Below are positions 19,355 through 27,454 of a DNA stretch of 64,000 nucleotides, one piece after another. Source of the stretch: Streptomyces sp. MMG1533 (GTDB lineage: Bacteria > Actinomycetota > Actinomycetes > Streptomycetales > Streptomycetaceae); NCBI RefSeq assembly GCF_001279775.1, contig NZ_LGDG01000260.1, positions 62,001 to 126,000 of the forward strand, read 5' to 3'. The stretch's first letter is position 1. The number at the start of each line of letters is the position of its first letter. A model generated the notes under the pieces. The model had not been told where the DNA came from. It ran no database searches and saw nothing but the letters and a program-made list of their open reading frames with translations. The position numbers and the translations under genes were made by a program.

Positions 19355-19516
19355 TTTACCTGGGCGCACACCGTGCTCACCTACGCGCAGCGGGACCGGG
19401 CGCCGGCGCTGGGCTGCGACGGGATCATCACGGACGCGCCGGGGAGGCCGGCACGGCAGCCCCTGGCAGGGCTCCCCGCCGGGGCTCAGCGCGGTGCGAG
19501 TCCGTGGAGGGCGTAG
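19355..19516 (+). pseudogene. Possible remnant of a glycerophosphodiester phosphodiesterase C-terminus
   Basis: The intergenic stretch 19208-19485 has no complete gene. On the plus strand one frame reads AQRDRAPALGCDGIITDAPG (about 19382-19441), resembling the C-terminal ALGVDGIITDRP motif of glycerophosphodiester phosphodiesterases. The frame opens after a stop at 19352 and has no start of its own. If correct, this is the tail of a deleted gene. Confidence 0.3.
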
Positions 19517-20103
19517 TCGACGAGGGTGTCGGTGTACTCGTACGAGATCGGGCCGGTGTACTGGAGCCAGCGCTGCGCCAGGGGTGAGACGAAGAGTTCG
19601 AGGGCGATGCGCGGGTCGAGCTCCCGGCGGATCTGACCGGCCTCCTGCGCGGCTCGCAGCCGGTCGACGTAGAGCTGGAGCGAGGGTTCGAGGAGCTTGC
19701 CCACGAAGACCCTGCCGAGCTGTTCGTTGACCACGCCTTCGGCGGCCAGGGCGCGGGACGGGGCCTCGAACCGGGGGTCCTTGAGCTGGTCGACGGTGGC
19801 CCGCAGCACACCCTTGAGATCGGCGGCGATATCGCCGGTGTCCGGGATGACGTACACGTCCTCCGGGGACGCCTCGCGCGACGCCTGCTCGCTCAGGTCG
19901 AGGAATGCCTCCAGCAGGACGTCCGCCTTCGACGACCACCACCGGTAGATCGTCTGCTTGCCTACGCCGGCGCGGGCGGCGATGCCCTCGATGGTGGTCC
20001 TGGGGTAGCCGATCTCGGCGACGAGTGTGATGGCGGCGTCGTAGATGGCGCGGCGGGACTTCTCGCTGCGGCGGGAGGTGTCGGGGGCGTGCTGCTTGAC
20101 CAT
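19486..20103 (-). CDS. TetR/AcrR-family transcriptional regulator
   Basis: Repressor of 205 residues. The N-terminal helix-turn-helix is typical: RRAIYDAAITLVAEIGYPRTTIEGIAARAGVGKQTIYRWWSSKADVLLEA. The C-terminal ligand-binding domain matches the TetR_C_11 type (PRFEAPSRALAAEG...LYVDRLRAAQEAGQIRRELDP). The ATG start at 20103 precedes MVKQHAPDTSRRSEKSRR. No divergent target gene is adjacent; the nearest upstream element is a large inverted repeat, so its regulon cannot be guessed. Confidence 0.88.
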   Translation of the reverse strand: MVKQHAPDTSRRSEKSRRAIYDAAITLVAEIGYPRTTIEGIAARAGVGKQTIYRWWSSKADVLLEAFLDLSEQASREASPEDVYVIPDTGDIAADLKGVLRATVDQLKDPRFEAPSRALAAEGVVNEQLGRVFVGKLLEPSLQLYVDRLRAAQEAGQIRRELDPRIALELFVSPLAQRWLQYTGPISYEYTDTLVDYALHGLAPR

Positions 20104-20160
20104 GGGGCGACGGTAGCAGGGAGGTGAGACGTGACGTCTCGTGGCGGGCGAGGGGTTTTT

Positions 20161-20339
20161 CGCCCCCGCCGCCCCTACCCGTCCCGTCCCTGGGGGCTGC
20201 GCCCCCAGACCCCCGCTTTCGGCCCGAAAGGCCTCGTCCTCAAACGCCGGACGGCTGAAAATCAGCCCCTCCGGCGTTTGAGGAGCGGGGTCTGGGGCGG
20301 AGCCCCAGAAGGACGGGACGGGTAGGGGCGGCGGGGGCG
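20161..20339. repeat. Large intergenic inverted repeat (Streptomyces-type)
   Basis: Perfect 29-bp outer arms (20161-20189 and 20311-20339) enclose an inner perfect 15-bp pair (20237-20251 TCCTCAAACGCCGGA and 20270-20284 TCCGGCGTTTGAGGA). Two G/C hairpin arms lie around tgggggctgcgccccca and tctggggcggagcccca. The inner CAAACGCCGGA element is a motif I recognise as dispersed between Streptomyces genes. It lies 15 bp after the end of the Rsm22 gene and may act as its terminator. Confidence 0.85.
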
Positions 20340-20354
20340 GAGAAATGCCCCGCG

Positions 20355-21335
20355 TCACTGCGGCCACGCGTCGCCCCAGTCCGCGTCGCGGGCCGCCTTG
20401 TACAGGTCGCCGTGGCGCTTGGTGATCGTGCGGCGGGTCAGTTGCTCCTCGGGCTCGCACAGGTCGAGGAGCACCTGGCCCTTGCGGATCTGGGGGCGCC
20501 GGACGATACGGGAGGAGGCCGGCGCGACAGGGAAGCGGGCGGCCGCGACGTAGGCGAACTTCTCGTCCTCGTAGGGGAGGGAGCCGCCCTTGACCTGGCG
20601 GTGGAGCGAGGAGCGGCTGACCCGCGCCGAGAAGTGGCACCAGTCCTCGCCCGGGACGATGGGGCAGGCGGCACTGTGCGGGCAGGGCGCGGCGACCTGG
20701 AACCCGGCGGCGATCAGTCGGTCGCGGGCCTCGATGACGCGGGCGTAGCCGTCGGGGGTGCCGGGTTCGACGATCACGACGGCCTGGGCGGCGGTCGCGG
20801 CGGCGTCGACGAGGGCGGCGCGGTCGGAGGCGGTGAGCTCGTTGAGGACGTACGACACGGTGACGAGGTCGGTGGTGTCGAGGGTGAGCGCCGAGCCGAT
20901 CCGGGCGCGCCGCCAGATCGCGTCGCGCAGCGCCGGGTTGGCGGCGGCGACCTCGCGGCCCAGGGCGAGGGCGGGTTCGGCCCAGTCGAGGACGGTGACG
21001 GGGCGCTCGCCGGGCCAGGTCGCGGTGACGGCCCAGGTCGCGGCGCCGGTGCCGCCGCCGACGTCGATGTGGCCGCCGGGTGCCCAGTCCGGGACGGCCG
21101 CCGCGAACGCCTCCAGCGCGGAACGCACCGCCTCGAAGGTCGCGGGCATCCGGTAGGCGGCGTAGGCGGCCACGTCGGGGCGGTCCCGGAGGATCGGGGC
21201 GTTGGTCGGGGTGGCTCCCCGGTAGTTGGCGATCAGCCGGTCGACTGCCTGGGCGGCCTGGCGGGGCGGGAGGCCGTCGAGCAGGCCGGCGAGGGCGGCG
21301 CGCAGGGCGTCCGCCGGGGGTACGGGGTCGTTCAC
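20355..21335 (-). CDS. Rsm22-family small-subunit rRNA methyltransferase-like protein
   Basis: SAM-dependent methyltransferase-fold protein of 326 residues related to mitochondrial ribosome factor Rsm22. The N-terminal helical region includes ANYRGATPTNAPILRDRPDVAAYAAYRMPATFEAV. The SAM-binding motif I is GHIDVGGGTGAATWAV (~residues 88-103), with motif II VLDWAEPALALG and motif IV LVTVSYVLNEL. Family cysteines in CPHSAACP and WCHF are intact and may bind zinc or an Fe-S cluster. The C-terminus retains QIRKGQVLLDLCEP and TKRHGDLYKAARDADWGDAWP. GTG start at 21335, 6 nt after a TAGACT -10 box. Confidence 0.85.
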   Translation of the reverse strand: MNDPVPPADALRAALAGLLDGLPPRQAAQAVDRLIANYRGATPTNAPILRDRPDVAAYAAYRMPATFEAVRSALEAFAAAVPDWAPGGHIDVGGGTGAATWAVTATWPGERPVTVLDWAEPALALGREVAAANPALRDAIWRRARIGSALTLDTTDLVTVSYVLNELTASDRAALVDAAATAAQAVVIVEPGTPDGYARVIEARDRLIAAGFQVAAPCPHSAACPIVPGEDWCHFSARVSRSSLHRQVKGGSLPYEDEKFAYVAAARFPVAPASSRIVRRPQIRKGQVLLDLCEPEEQLTRRTITKRHGDLYKAARDADWGDAWPQ

Positions 21336-21341
21336 CCGGCG

Positions 21342-21347
21342 AGTCTA
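21342..21347 (-). promoter_or_regulatory. -10 element of predicted leaderless promoter for the Rsm22 gene
   Basis: Reading the minus strand, TAGACT ends 6 nt before the GTG start codon with no ribosome-binding site between, as at the map gene. Confidence 0.45.
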
Positions 21348-21471
21348 CGAGTGCTCGGCGTCGGCGGGGGCCTCGCCGGGGAGGGCTCCGCCTCCGGACC
21401 CCCGGACCCCCGGACCCCCCGAACCTGTGCCCACCCGCCATCCGTCCCGGCCAGGGAAAAGAGGTGCCCCC

Positions 21472-22602
21472 TCACGTCCCCCGCACCGCCCGCGCCACCC
21501 TCGTCCCCGCTTCCGCCCGCGGCCTGCTGTCCGGCACGCGTCTTCGGGGATGCACCGTGTTGGCCAGCAGCACCACGAACGTGTCCGTGGCCTGGTCCAT
21601 CACCAGCGAGGTTCCCGTGAAGCCCGTGTGGCCCGCCGCTCCCCTTCCCGCCAGCTCCCCCATGAACCACGGCTGGTCGAGGGCGAAACCCAGCCCCGGC
21701 GGGGTCAACATCAACTCCACGAAATCCGGACCGAGGATGCGGGCGGGGCCGTACGCGCCGCCCGCCAGCAACGCTCGGCAGAAGATCGCGAGGTCCCGGC
21801 CGGTCGAGAACAGGCCCGCGTGGCCGGCCACCCCGCCCAGTGCCCAGGCGTTCTCGTCGTGGACCACGCCCCGCAGCATGCCCCGGTCCGCCTTGGCCCA
21901 CGGCCGGCGCTGGTCCTCCGTGGCCGCCGCGCCGGGGCAGGGGCCGAAGCAGGTGGACGTCATGCCGAGGGGGCGGGTGATGCCGTCGTGGACGAGGACG
22001 TCGAGGCCGCGGCCGGTGATGCGTTCCAGGACGTGCTGGAGCAGGAGCAGGTTCAGGTCGGAGTACGTGTAGGTGCCGGGCACCCCCACCGGCGACTCCG
22101 CCCGCAGCATCGCCATGCGTTCCGCGTCGTCGGCGCGGTCGTACAGGGGGACTTCGGGCCGCAGGCCGGAGGTGTGGGTGAGCAGCTCCCGTACGGTGAT
22201 GCCGTGTTCGGCGGCCGCCCGGAAGTCCGGGAGGTACGCGCCGACCCGGGCGTCTATGCCGAGCGTGCCCCGTTCGATCTGCTGCACGGCGGCGACCGAC
22301 GTGAACAGCTTGGTGAGGGACGCCAGGTCGAAGGGGGTGTCGACGGTCGTCGGGACACGTGCGTCGGGTGGCAGTTCGATGCCCCGGTCCGCCCCGGGGT
22401 CGTAGGACGCGTACCGGACGGCCCAGCCCGCCGCCTCCTCGACGGCGATCACCGGGCCGCGCCCGGCGACCACGACGGCGCCCGCCGCCCAGGGGCGCTC
22501 GCCTGCGGTGAGGTCGTGGACCTGCCGGCCGAGTTGTCGGAGTTCCTCGGGGTCGAGCCCGGCCCGCTCCGGGGTGTCGCTGCGCAGTTTCGGTGCGCTC
22601 AG
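21472..22602 (-). CDS. Serine hydrolase, beta-lactamase (class C-like) family
   Basis: Penicillin-binding-protein/beta-lactamase-fold hydrolase, about 376 residues. The nucleophile motif SxxK is SLTK in TPFDLASLTKLFTSVAA, the Tyr motif is YSD in GTYTYSDLNLLLL, and the third motif is HTG in AAGHTGFTGTSL. There is no signal peptide. Esterases and D-amino peptidases share this fold, so the substrate is open. No ATG/GTG/TTG gives a sensible N-terminus. The frame begins best at a CTG (22602) that overlaps the stop of the upstream exporter gene as CTGA and is preceded by GGAGGGAGCGGAGAG. A GTG 36 nt further upstream (22638) is the alternative. Confidence 0.8.
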   Translation of the reverse strand: MSAPKLRSDTPERAGLDPEELRQLGRQVHDLTAGERPWAAGAVVVAGRGPVIAVEEAAGWAVRYASYDPGADRGIELPPDARVPTTVDTPFDLASLTKLFTSVAAVQQIERGTLGIDARVGAYLPDFRAAAEHGITVRELLTHTSGLRPEVPLYDRADDAERMAMLRAESPVGVPGTYTYSDLNLLLLQHVLERITGRGLDVLVHDGITRPLGMTSTCFGPCPGAAATEDQRRPWAKADRGMLRGVVHDENAWALGGVAGHAGLFSTGRDLAIFCRALLAGGAYGPARILGPDFVELMLTPPGLGFALDQPWFMGELAGRGAAGHTGFTGTSLVMDQATDTFVVLLANTVHPRRRVPDSRPRAEAGTRVARAVRGT

Positions 22603-23894
22603 CTCTCCGCTCCCTCCACACTCGCACGCCTGTTCCAAGGACGGCACATTCCCACGAAACAGGCCAGTGCCACCACTGCGGTGGCCAGTTGGACGACCGC
22701 CATCGGGACGGCGGTGTGCTCCCCGGCGATGCCGACGAGCGGGGTGGCGATCGCTCCGACGAGGAAGGAGGACGTGCCGAGCAGGGCGGACGCGGAGCCG
22801 GCGGCGTGCTTGACGCGCATGAGGGCGAGGGCCTGGGTGTTGGGGAGGGTGATGCCCATCGCCGACATCAGGACGAACAGCGCGGCGGCCACGGGCGCGA
22901 GGCCGACCTCGCCGAACACGCCCAGCGCCATCAGCAGCAGGGCCGTCGCCGCCAGGATCACGATGGTGAGGCCCACCGCCAGCACCCGGTCCAGGCTGAC
23001 CCGCCCGACCAGCACCTTGCCGTTGATCTGGCCGACGATCACCAGGCCGACCGAGTTCAGCCCGAACAGCAGGCTGAAGGTCTGCGGGGAGGCGCCGTAG
23101 ATCTCCTGGATCACGAACGGCGAGGCCGAGATGTAGGCGAACAGCGCGGCGAAGGCGAAGCTGCCCGCGAGCATGTAGCCGGAGAAGCCGCCGTCGGCGA
23201 GCAGCCCGCGCATCGCGCGCAGCGCCTCGCCGACGCCTCCGGAGTGGCGTTCGGCGGGTGCCAGGGTCTCGGGTAGCTTCGCCCACACCATCCCGGCCAG
23301 CAGCGCCCCGACGACCGTCAGGACCACGAACACGCCCCGCCAGTCCGTCACCCGCAGGATCTGCCCGCCGATGAGCGGCGCGACGATCGGGGCGACGCCG
23401 GAGATCAGCATGAGGGTGGAGAAGAAGCGGGCCATGGCCATGCCGTCGTGGAGGTCGCGGACGACGGCCCGCGCGATCACGATCCCGGCCGCGCCCGCGA
23501 GGCCCTGCGCCAGCCGGAAGACGACCAGGAGCTCGACGGTGGGCGCGAGCGCGCACAGGGCGGTGGCGACGACGTAGACGGCGAGGCCGGTGAGCAGGGG
23601 GCGCCTGCGGCCCCATCGGTCGCTCATCGGGCCGACCACCAGCTGCCCGAGCGCCATGCCGAGGAGGCAGGCGGTGAGGGTGAGCTGGACGGTCGCGGCG
23701 GGCGCGTTCAGGGACTTGGTGACCTGCGGGAGCGAGGGGAGGTACATGTCCATCGCCAGCGGGGGCGTGGCGGTGAGGCTGCCGAGGAGCACCGTGACGA
23801 GCAGGCCGGTGCGGCGCAGCGCGCGGGCGGCCGGTTCCGTTGTCGGTACCGCCGCCCGCGACACGTCCGGTGTCGGTGCCCCGTACTCGGGCAT
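22599..23894 (-). CDS. Bcr/CflA-family multidrug exporter (MFS)
   Basis: Drug:H+ antiporter of about 431 residues with twelve helices. Markers include PLAMDMYLPSLPQVTKSLNAPAATVQLTLTACLLGMALGQLVVGPMSDRWGRRRPLL (motif A within GPMSDRWGRRRP), the DLHDGMAMARFFSTLMLISGVAPIVAPLIGGQIL block typical of Bcr/CflA, and SMGITLPN-like VLMSAMGITLPNTQALAL. The start at 23894 has a strong GGAGGGG ribosome-binding site; a GTG ten codons upstream is possible. The 3' end overlaps the serine hydrolase start, so the two genes form an operon. Confidence 0.87.
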   Translation of the reverse strand: MPEYGAPTPDVSRAAVPTTEPAARALRRTGLLVTVLLGSLTATPPLAMDMYLPSLPQVTKSLNAPAATVQLTLTACLLGMALGQLVVGPMSDRWGRRRPLLTGLAVYVVATALCALAPTVELLVVFRLAQGLAGAAGIVIARAVVRDLHDGMAMARFFSTLMLISGVAPIVAPLIGGQILRVTDWRGVFVVLTVVGALLAGMVWAKLPETLAPAERHSGGVGEALRAMRGLLADGGFSGYMLAGSFAFAALFAYISASPFVIQEIYGASPQTFSLLFGLNSVGLVIVGQINGKVLVGRVSLDRVLAVGLTIVILAATALLLMALGVFGEVGLAPVAAALFVLMSAMGITLPNTQALALMRVKHAAGSASALLGTSSFLVGAIATPLVGIAGEHTAVPMAVVQLATAVVALACFVGMCRPWNRRASVEGAES

Positions 23895-23981
23895 GTGCCC
23901 CTCCCTCTTCGACTGATCCGCCACCTATGCTCTCAGCTCGTACGGAGTGCCGAGGGTCACGTGAGCGAGGGTGAGGCCGGG

Positions 23982-25004
23982 ATGACGGAGCAGAGCGTGC
24001 GCTGGGGGATCCTGGCGACGGGCGGGATCGCGGCGGCGTTCACCGCTGACCTGGTCGATCTGCCGGAGGCGGAGGTCGTGGCGGTGGCCTCGCGGACCGA
24101 GGAGTCGGCGAAGGCGTTCGCGGAGCGGTTCGGCATTCCTCGGGCGTACGGCGGCTGGGACGCGCTCGCTCAGGACGAGGACATCGATGTCGTGTACGTC
24201 GCCACCCCGCACTCGGCGCACCGCGCCGCCGCGGGTCTGTGCCTGGAGGCCGGGCGGAACGTGCTGTGCGAGAAGGCGTTCACCCTGAACGCGCGCGAGG
24301 CCGAGGAGCTGGTCGCGCTGGCGAGGGAGCGCGGGAGCTTCCTGATGGAGGCCATGTGGATGTACTGCAACCCGCTGATCCGGCGCCTCGCGGACCTGGT
24401 GCGGGACGGCGCGATCGGCGAAGTGCGCAGTGTGCACGCCGACTTCGGGCTTGCGGGCCCCTTCCCGCCCAGCCACCGGCTGCGTGACCCCGCGCAGGGC
24501 GGCGGCGCGCTGCTCGACCTCGGTGTCTACCCGGTGTCGTTCGCGCATCTGCTGCTCGGGGAGCCGTCGGACATCGCGGCGCGCGCGACGCTGTCCGACG
24601 AGGGCGTCGACCTCCAGACGGCCGCCCTGCTCTCCTGGGACGACGGGGCGCTCGCCTCGGTGCACTGCTCCGTCATCGGCGGTACGGCCACCACCGCGTC
24701 CGTCACCGGCTCGCTGGGCCGCATCGACATCCCGTACGGCTTCTTCCACACCGACCGCTTCGTGCTGCACCGCGACGGCCGCGACCCGGAGGAGTTCGCG
24801 GCCGGCCCGGCGGACGGTCCCCGGGGCAGCCTCAGGCACGAGGCCCGCGAGGTCATGCGCGCCCTGCGGGCCGGCGAGACCGAGTCCCCGCTCGTCCCGC
24901 TCGACGGCACCCTTGCCGTGATGCGGACGCTCGACGCGATACGGGAGCGCGTCGGCGTCCGCTATCCCGGGGAGGAGCCGGTGGCCGAGCTCACACCGGC
25001 GTGA
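23982..25004 (+). CDS. Gfo/Idh/MocA-family NAD(P)-dependent oxidoreductase
   Basis: Dehydrogenase of 340 residues acting on a sugar, cyclitol or related diol. The Rossmann domain has RWGILATGGIAAAFTADL at the N-terminus, EVVAVASRTEESAKAFAERFGIPRAYG, and the family motif NVLCEKAFTLNAREAEELV (a version of the EKP motif with Ala in place of Pro). C-terminal domain motif: DLGVYPVSFAHLLLG. It is divergent from the drug-exporter operon. Alternative GTG start at 23961. The substrate is unknown. Confidence 0.82.
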   Translation: MTEQSVRWGILATGGIAAAFTADLVDLPEAEVVAVASRTEESAKAFAERFGIPRAYGGWDALAQDEDIDVVYVATPHSAHRAAAGLCLEAGRNVLCEKAFTLNAREAEELVALARERGSFLMEAMWMYCNPLIRRLADLVRDGAIGEVRSVHADFGLAGPFPPSHRLRDPAQGGGALLDLGVYPVSFAHLLLGEPSDIAARATLSDEGVDLQTAALLSWDDGALASVHCSVIGGTATTASVTGSLGRIDIPYGFFHTDRFVLHRDGRDPEEFAAGPADGPRGSLRHEAREVMRALRAGETESPLVPLDGTLAVMRTLDAIRERVGVRYPGEEPVAELTPA

Positions 25005-25083
25005 GCCCCTGCTCCCCCACCTGTGTCACGAAGGACGCCCGCTCTCGGTGTTCCGCACAGCGGGCCCCGTCCAGGCCCTCCCG

Positions 25084-25089
25084 TACGCT
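25084..25089 (+). promoter_or_regulatory. -10 element, predicted leaderless promoter for the SDR gene
   Basis: TACGCT (TANNNT pattern) ends 8 nt before the ATG at 25098, with no ribosome-binding site in between. No convincing -35 element is visible. Confidence 0.35.
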
Positions 25090-25097
25090 GCGGGCCC

Positions 25098-25868
25098 ATG
25101 AATGCCATGCAAACTGCGAAGGATTCGAGGATCGCGGTGGTGACCGGCGCGGGCTCCGGCATCGGCCGGGCGGTCGCCGTGGAGCTGCTGCGGGCGGGCT
25201 GGTCGGTGGCGCTGGCGGGCCGGCGGGTGGAGACGCTGGAGGGGACGGCGGCACTGACGCCCGACGGCGCCTCGATCGCCGTACGCACCGACGTGTCACA
25301 ACCGGGGGACGTGGCCTCGCTGTTCGCCGCCACCGTTGAGCACTTCGCGCGCGTGGACCTGCTGTTCAACAACGCGGGGACGTTCGGGCCGGGCGGGGTG
25401 CCCGTCGAGGAACTGCCGTACGACGCCTGGCGGCACGTGGTGGACACCAACCTCAACGGCGCGTTCCTGTGCGCGCAGGCGGCGTACCGGCAGATGAAGG
25501 AGCAGGACCCGCGGGGCGGCCGGATCATCAACAACGGGTCCGTCTCGGCGCACACGCCCCGCCCGCGCTCCGTCGCCTACACCGCGACCAAGCACGCGTT
25601 GACGGGGCTGACCAAGGCGCTGTCCCTCGACGGACGGCCGTACGGCATCGCGGTCGGGCAGATCGACATCGGCAACGCGGCGACCGACATGACCGAGCGG
25701 ATGCAGACCGGGGCCCTCCAGGCCAACGGGGAGATCGCCCCCGAGCCGGTGATGGACGTCGCCGATGTCGCGCGGACCGTGCGGCACATGGCGGAGCTGC
25801 CGCTGGAGGCGAACGTGCAGTTCGCGACGGTGCTGGCGACGACGATGCCGTACGTGGGGCGCGGCTGA
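25098..25868 (+). CDS. Short-chain dehydrogenase/reductase
   Basis: Classical SDR of 256 residues. The cofactor motif is [16 protein letters not shown], the structural motif is NNAG in [13 protein letters not shown], the catalytic Ser is in [15 protein letters not shown], and the catalytic Tyr and Lys are in YTATKHAL. The residues after the second strand ([10 protein letters not shown]) favour NADP(H). The substrate is unknown. The downstream region contains a 17-bp inverted repeat before the convergent carboxypeptidase gene. Confidence 0.85.
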   Translation: MNAMQTAKDSRIAVVTGAGSGIGRAVAVELLRAGWSVALAGRRVETLEGTAALTPDGASIAVRTDVSQPGDVASLFAATVEHFARVDLLFNNAGTFGPGGVPVEELPYDAWRHVVDTNLNGAFLCAQAAYRQMKEQDPRGGRIINNGSVSAHTPRPRSVAYTATKHALTGLTKALSLDGRPYGIAVGQIDIGNAATDMTERMQTGALQANGEIAPEPVMDVADVARTVRHMAELPLEANVQFATVLATTMPYVGRG

Positions 25869-25956
25869 GCCGTCCGCCCGGGTGGTCGAGAACTCAACCT
25901 GCACAAACGGAATGTCATCCTCCGCACCATTCGGGCCGGTGGCGGGCTTATGCTCT

Positions 25957-25991
25957 TCACCTCCTCCACAAGAGCTTCACACTTGGAGGAG
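25957..25991. repeat. Imperfect hairpin in the convergent intergenic region
   Basis: CTCCTCCACAAG pairs with CTTGGAGGAG, with a two-base bulge and an 11-12 nt loop. Together with the stronger 17-bp repeat at 26022-26106 it may end transcription from the SDR gene. Confidence 0.4.
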
Positions 25992-26021
25992 AAGGCTTCC
26001 GCCGACCGCCCGAGGGGGGTG

Positions 26022-26106
26022 GCGGCAGCCGTTCCACCACACCGGGTGGGGGTGGACCTCGCGGGATACCGCGGGGTACGCACCGGTGCGGTGGAACGGC
26101 TGCCGC
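26022..26106. terminator. 17-bp perfect inverted repeat, probable bidirectional terminator
   Basis: Arms 26022-26038 (GCGGCAGCCGTTCCACC) and 26090-26106 are perfect complements around a 51-nt G-rich loop. It lies between the ends of two convergent genes, immediately after the carboxypeptidase stop as read on the minus strand. Confidence 0.55.
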
Positions 26107-26111
26107 GTACG

Positions 26112-27230
26112 TCAGCTCCGGTGCCGCCCCCCGGCCGCTCCCCTGCCCCCTCCTCCTTCACCCGAGCGCCGCCTGCGCAGCGCGTACGCCCCGCCGGCCA
26201 GCAGCGCGGCCGTACTCGCCGCTCCTTCCAGCAGCCGCCAGGGCGAGGGATCGTCCGCCATGGTCCCCGGGGCCCCGGCGGCCGCCTGTGCCGTCCTCCG
26301 CGTGGGCGACGGACTCGCCCCGCCCTCACTCAGCGGCTTCGCCAGGATGTCCACCGCCTTCGCCGAACTCCCCTTCCCGAAGCCCCAGTCGAGCAGCGCG
26401 GCCGTCTCCTCGTAGACGGCGTTGGCGCCGCTGGCGGGATGCATGACGGTGACCAGGAGCGTGCGGCCGTCGCGGGTGGCAGCACCGGTGAAGGTGTTTC
26501 CGGCGTTGCTGGTGTAACCGTTCTTCACACCGATCAGGCCCTGGTACGTCCGCAGGCCGTACGCCCCCGTCAGCAGCCGGTCGGTGTTCTGGATCTGGAA
26601 GGTCTTCTTGCCGCCCGCCGGGAAGTCGGCGGTTTTCGTGGCGCAGTACTCCCGGAAGTCGGCGTTGCGCAGCCCGTGCCGGGCGAAGAGCGTGAGGTCG
26701 TACGCCGAGGACAGCTGGCCCTTGTGGTCGAAGCCGTCCGGGCTGACCACGTGCGTGTCCGTGGCCTGGAGGTCCGCCGCCCTGGCCTGCATCTCGGCGA
26801 CCGTCCGGGCGATGCCGCCGTTCATACGGGCGAGCACATGCACCGCGTCGTTCCCGGAGTGCAGGAACACGCCCTGCCACAGCTGCTCGACGGTGTACGT
26901 GACCCCGGCCTTGACGCCGACCAGGCTGGAGCCGGCCGGGATGTCCGCCAGGTCGGCCTCGGTCACCGTGTACCGCTCGGTCCGCCCGAACTTCCCCAGC
27001 ACCGTGTCGGCGAACAGCATCTTCAGCGTCGACGCGGGCGGCAGCTTCCGGTGCGCCTGGTACGCGGCGAGCACCTCGCCGCTGCCGTGGTCGGCGACCA
27101 GCCAGGCACGGGCGGTGAGCTTCCGGGGCAGGCCGTCGGCGGCGGAGGCGGGGGCCGCCGCGGCCAGCGGAAGGGCGGCGGCGCTCAGGCCGAGAGCGGC
27201 ACGTCGGGTGAGCCGAGAAGAACGGTGCAT
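26112..27230 (-). CDS. D-alanyl-D-alanine carboxypeptidase (S11 family)
   Basis: Exported peptidoglycan carboxypeptidase that trims stem pentapeptides. The N-terminus has a Tat-like signal (SSRLTRRAALGLSAAALPLA) with cleavage near ASA-ADG. The active-site triad of motifs is SxxK in PASTLKMLFAD, SxN in FLHSGNDAVH, and KNG in GVKNGYTSNAGNTF, where the usual KTG Thr is Asn. A single C-terminal membrane helix (LLEGAASTAALLAGGAYALRRRR) should anchor it facing outward. Start ATG at 27230; an upstream in-frame ATG would bury the signal peptide. It is divergent from the ABC exporter genes. Confidence 0.88.
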   Translation of the reverse strand: MHRSSRLTRRAALGLSAAALPLAAAAPASAADGLPRKLTARAWLVADHGSGEVLAAYQAHRKLPPASTLKMLFADTVLGKFGRTERYTVTEADLADIPAGSSLVGVKAGVTYTVEQLWQGVFLHSGNDAVHVLARMNGGIARTVAEMQARAADLQATDTHVVSPDGFDHKGQLSSAYDLTLFARHGLRNADFREYCATKTADFPAGGKKTFQIQNTDRLLTGAYGLRTYQGLIGVKNGYTSNAGNTFTGAATRDGRTLLVTVMHPASGANAVYEETAALLDWGFGKGSSAKAVDILAKPLSEGGASPSPTRRTAQAAAGAPGTMADDPSPWRLLEGAASTAALLAGGAYALRRRRSGEGGGGRGAAGGRHRS

Positions 27231-27454
27231 CCCGGGACCGTACAAAGGGAATCTGTGGGCTCGCGCCAAGGGTGCCCGCAGGGTCCGCAAAGGAATTCCC
27301 AAGGAAACCGGCCAAAACGGTCTCTCTTACGGGATTCTGATGTCGGGCGTCACTTTCTCAGTCCTCACACACCCTTTACTCAGGGCGACTCAAAGGTTCC
27401 TGCCTAGCTTGTGGCAGCGCCCACAGCGGGCGCCAAGAACCTTCGAGGAACGGG

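Noticed and set aside
27404..27440. Promoter of the ABC exporter from the stretch TAGCTTGTGGCAG
   Set aside because: A possible -10 exists, but no matching -35 is visible and the start site cannot be fixed from sequence alone.
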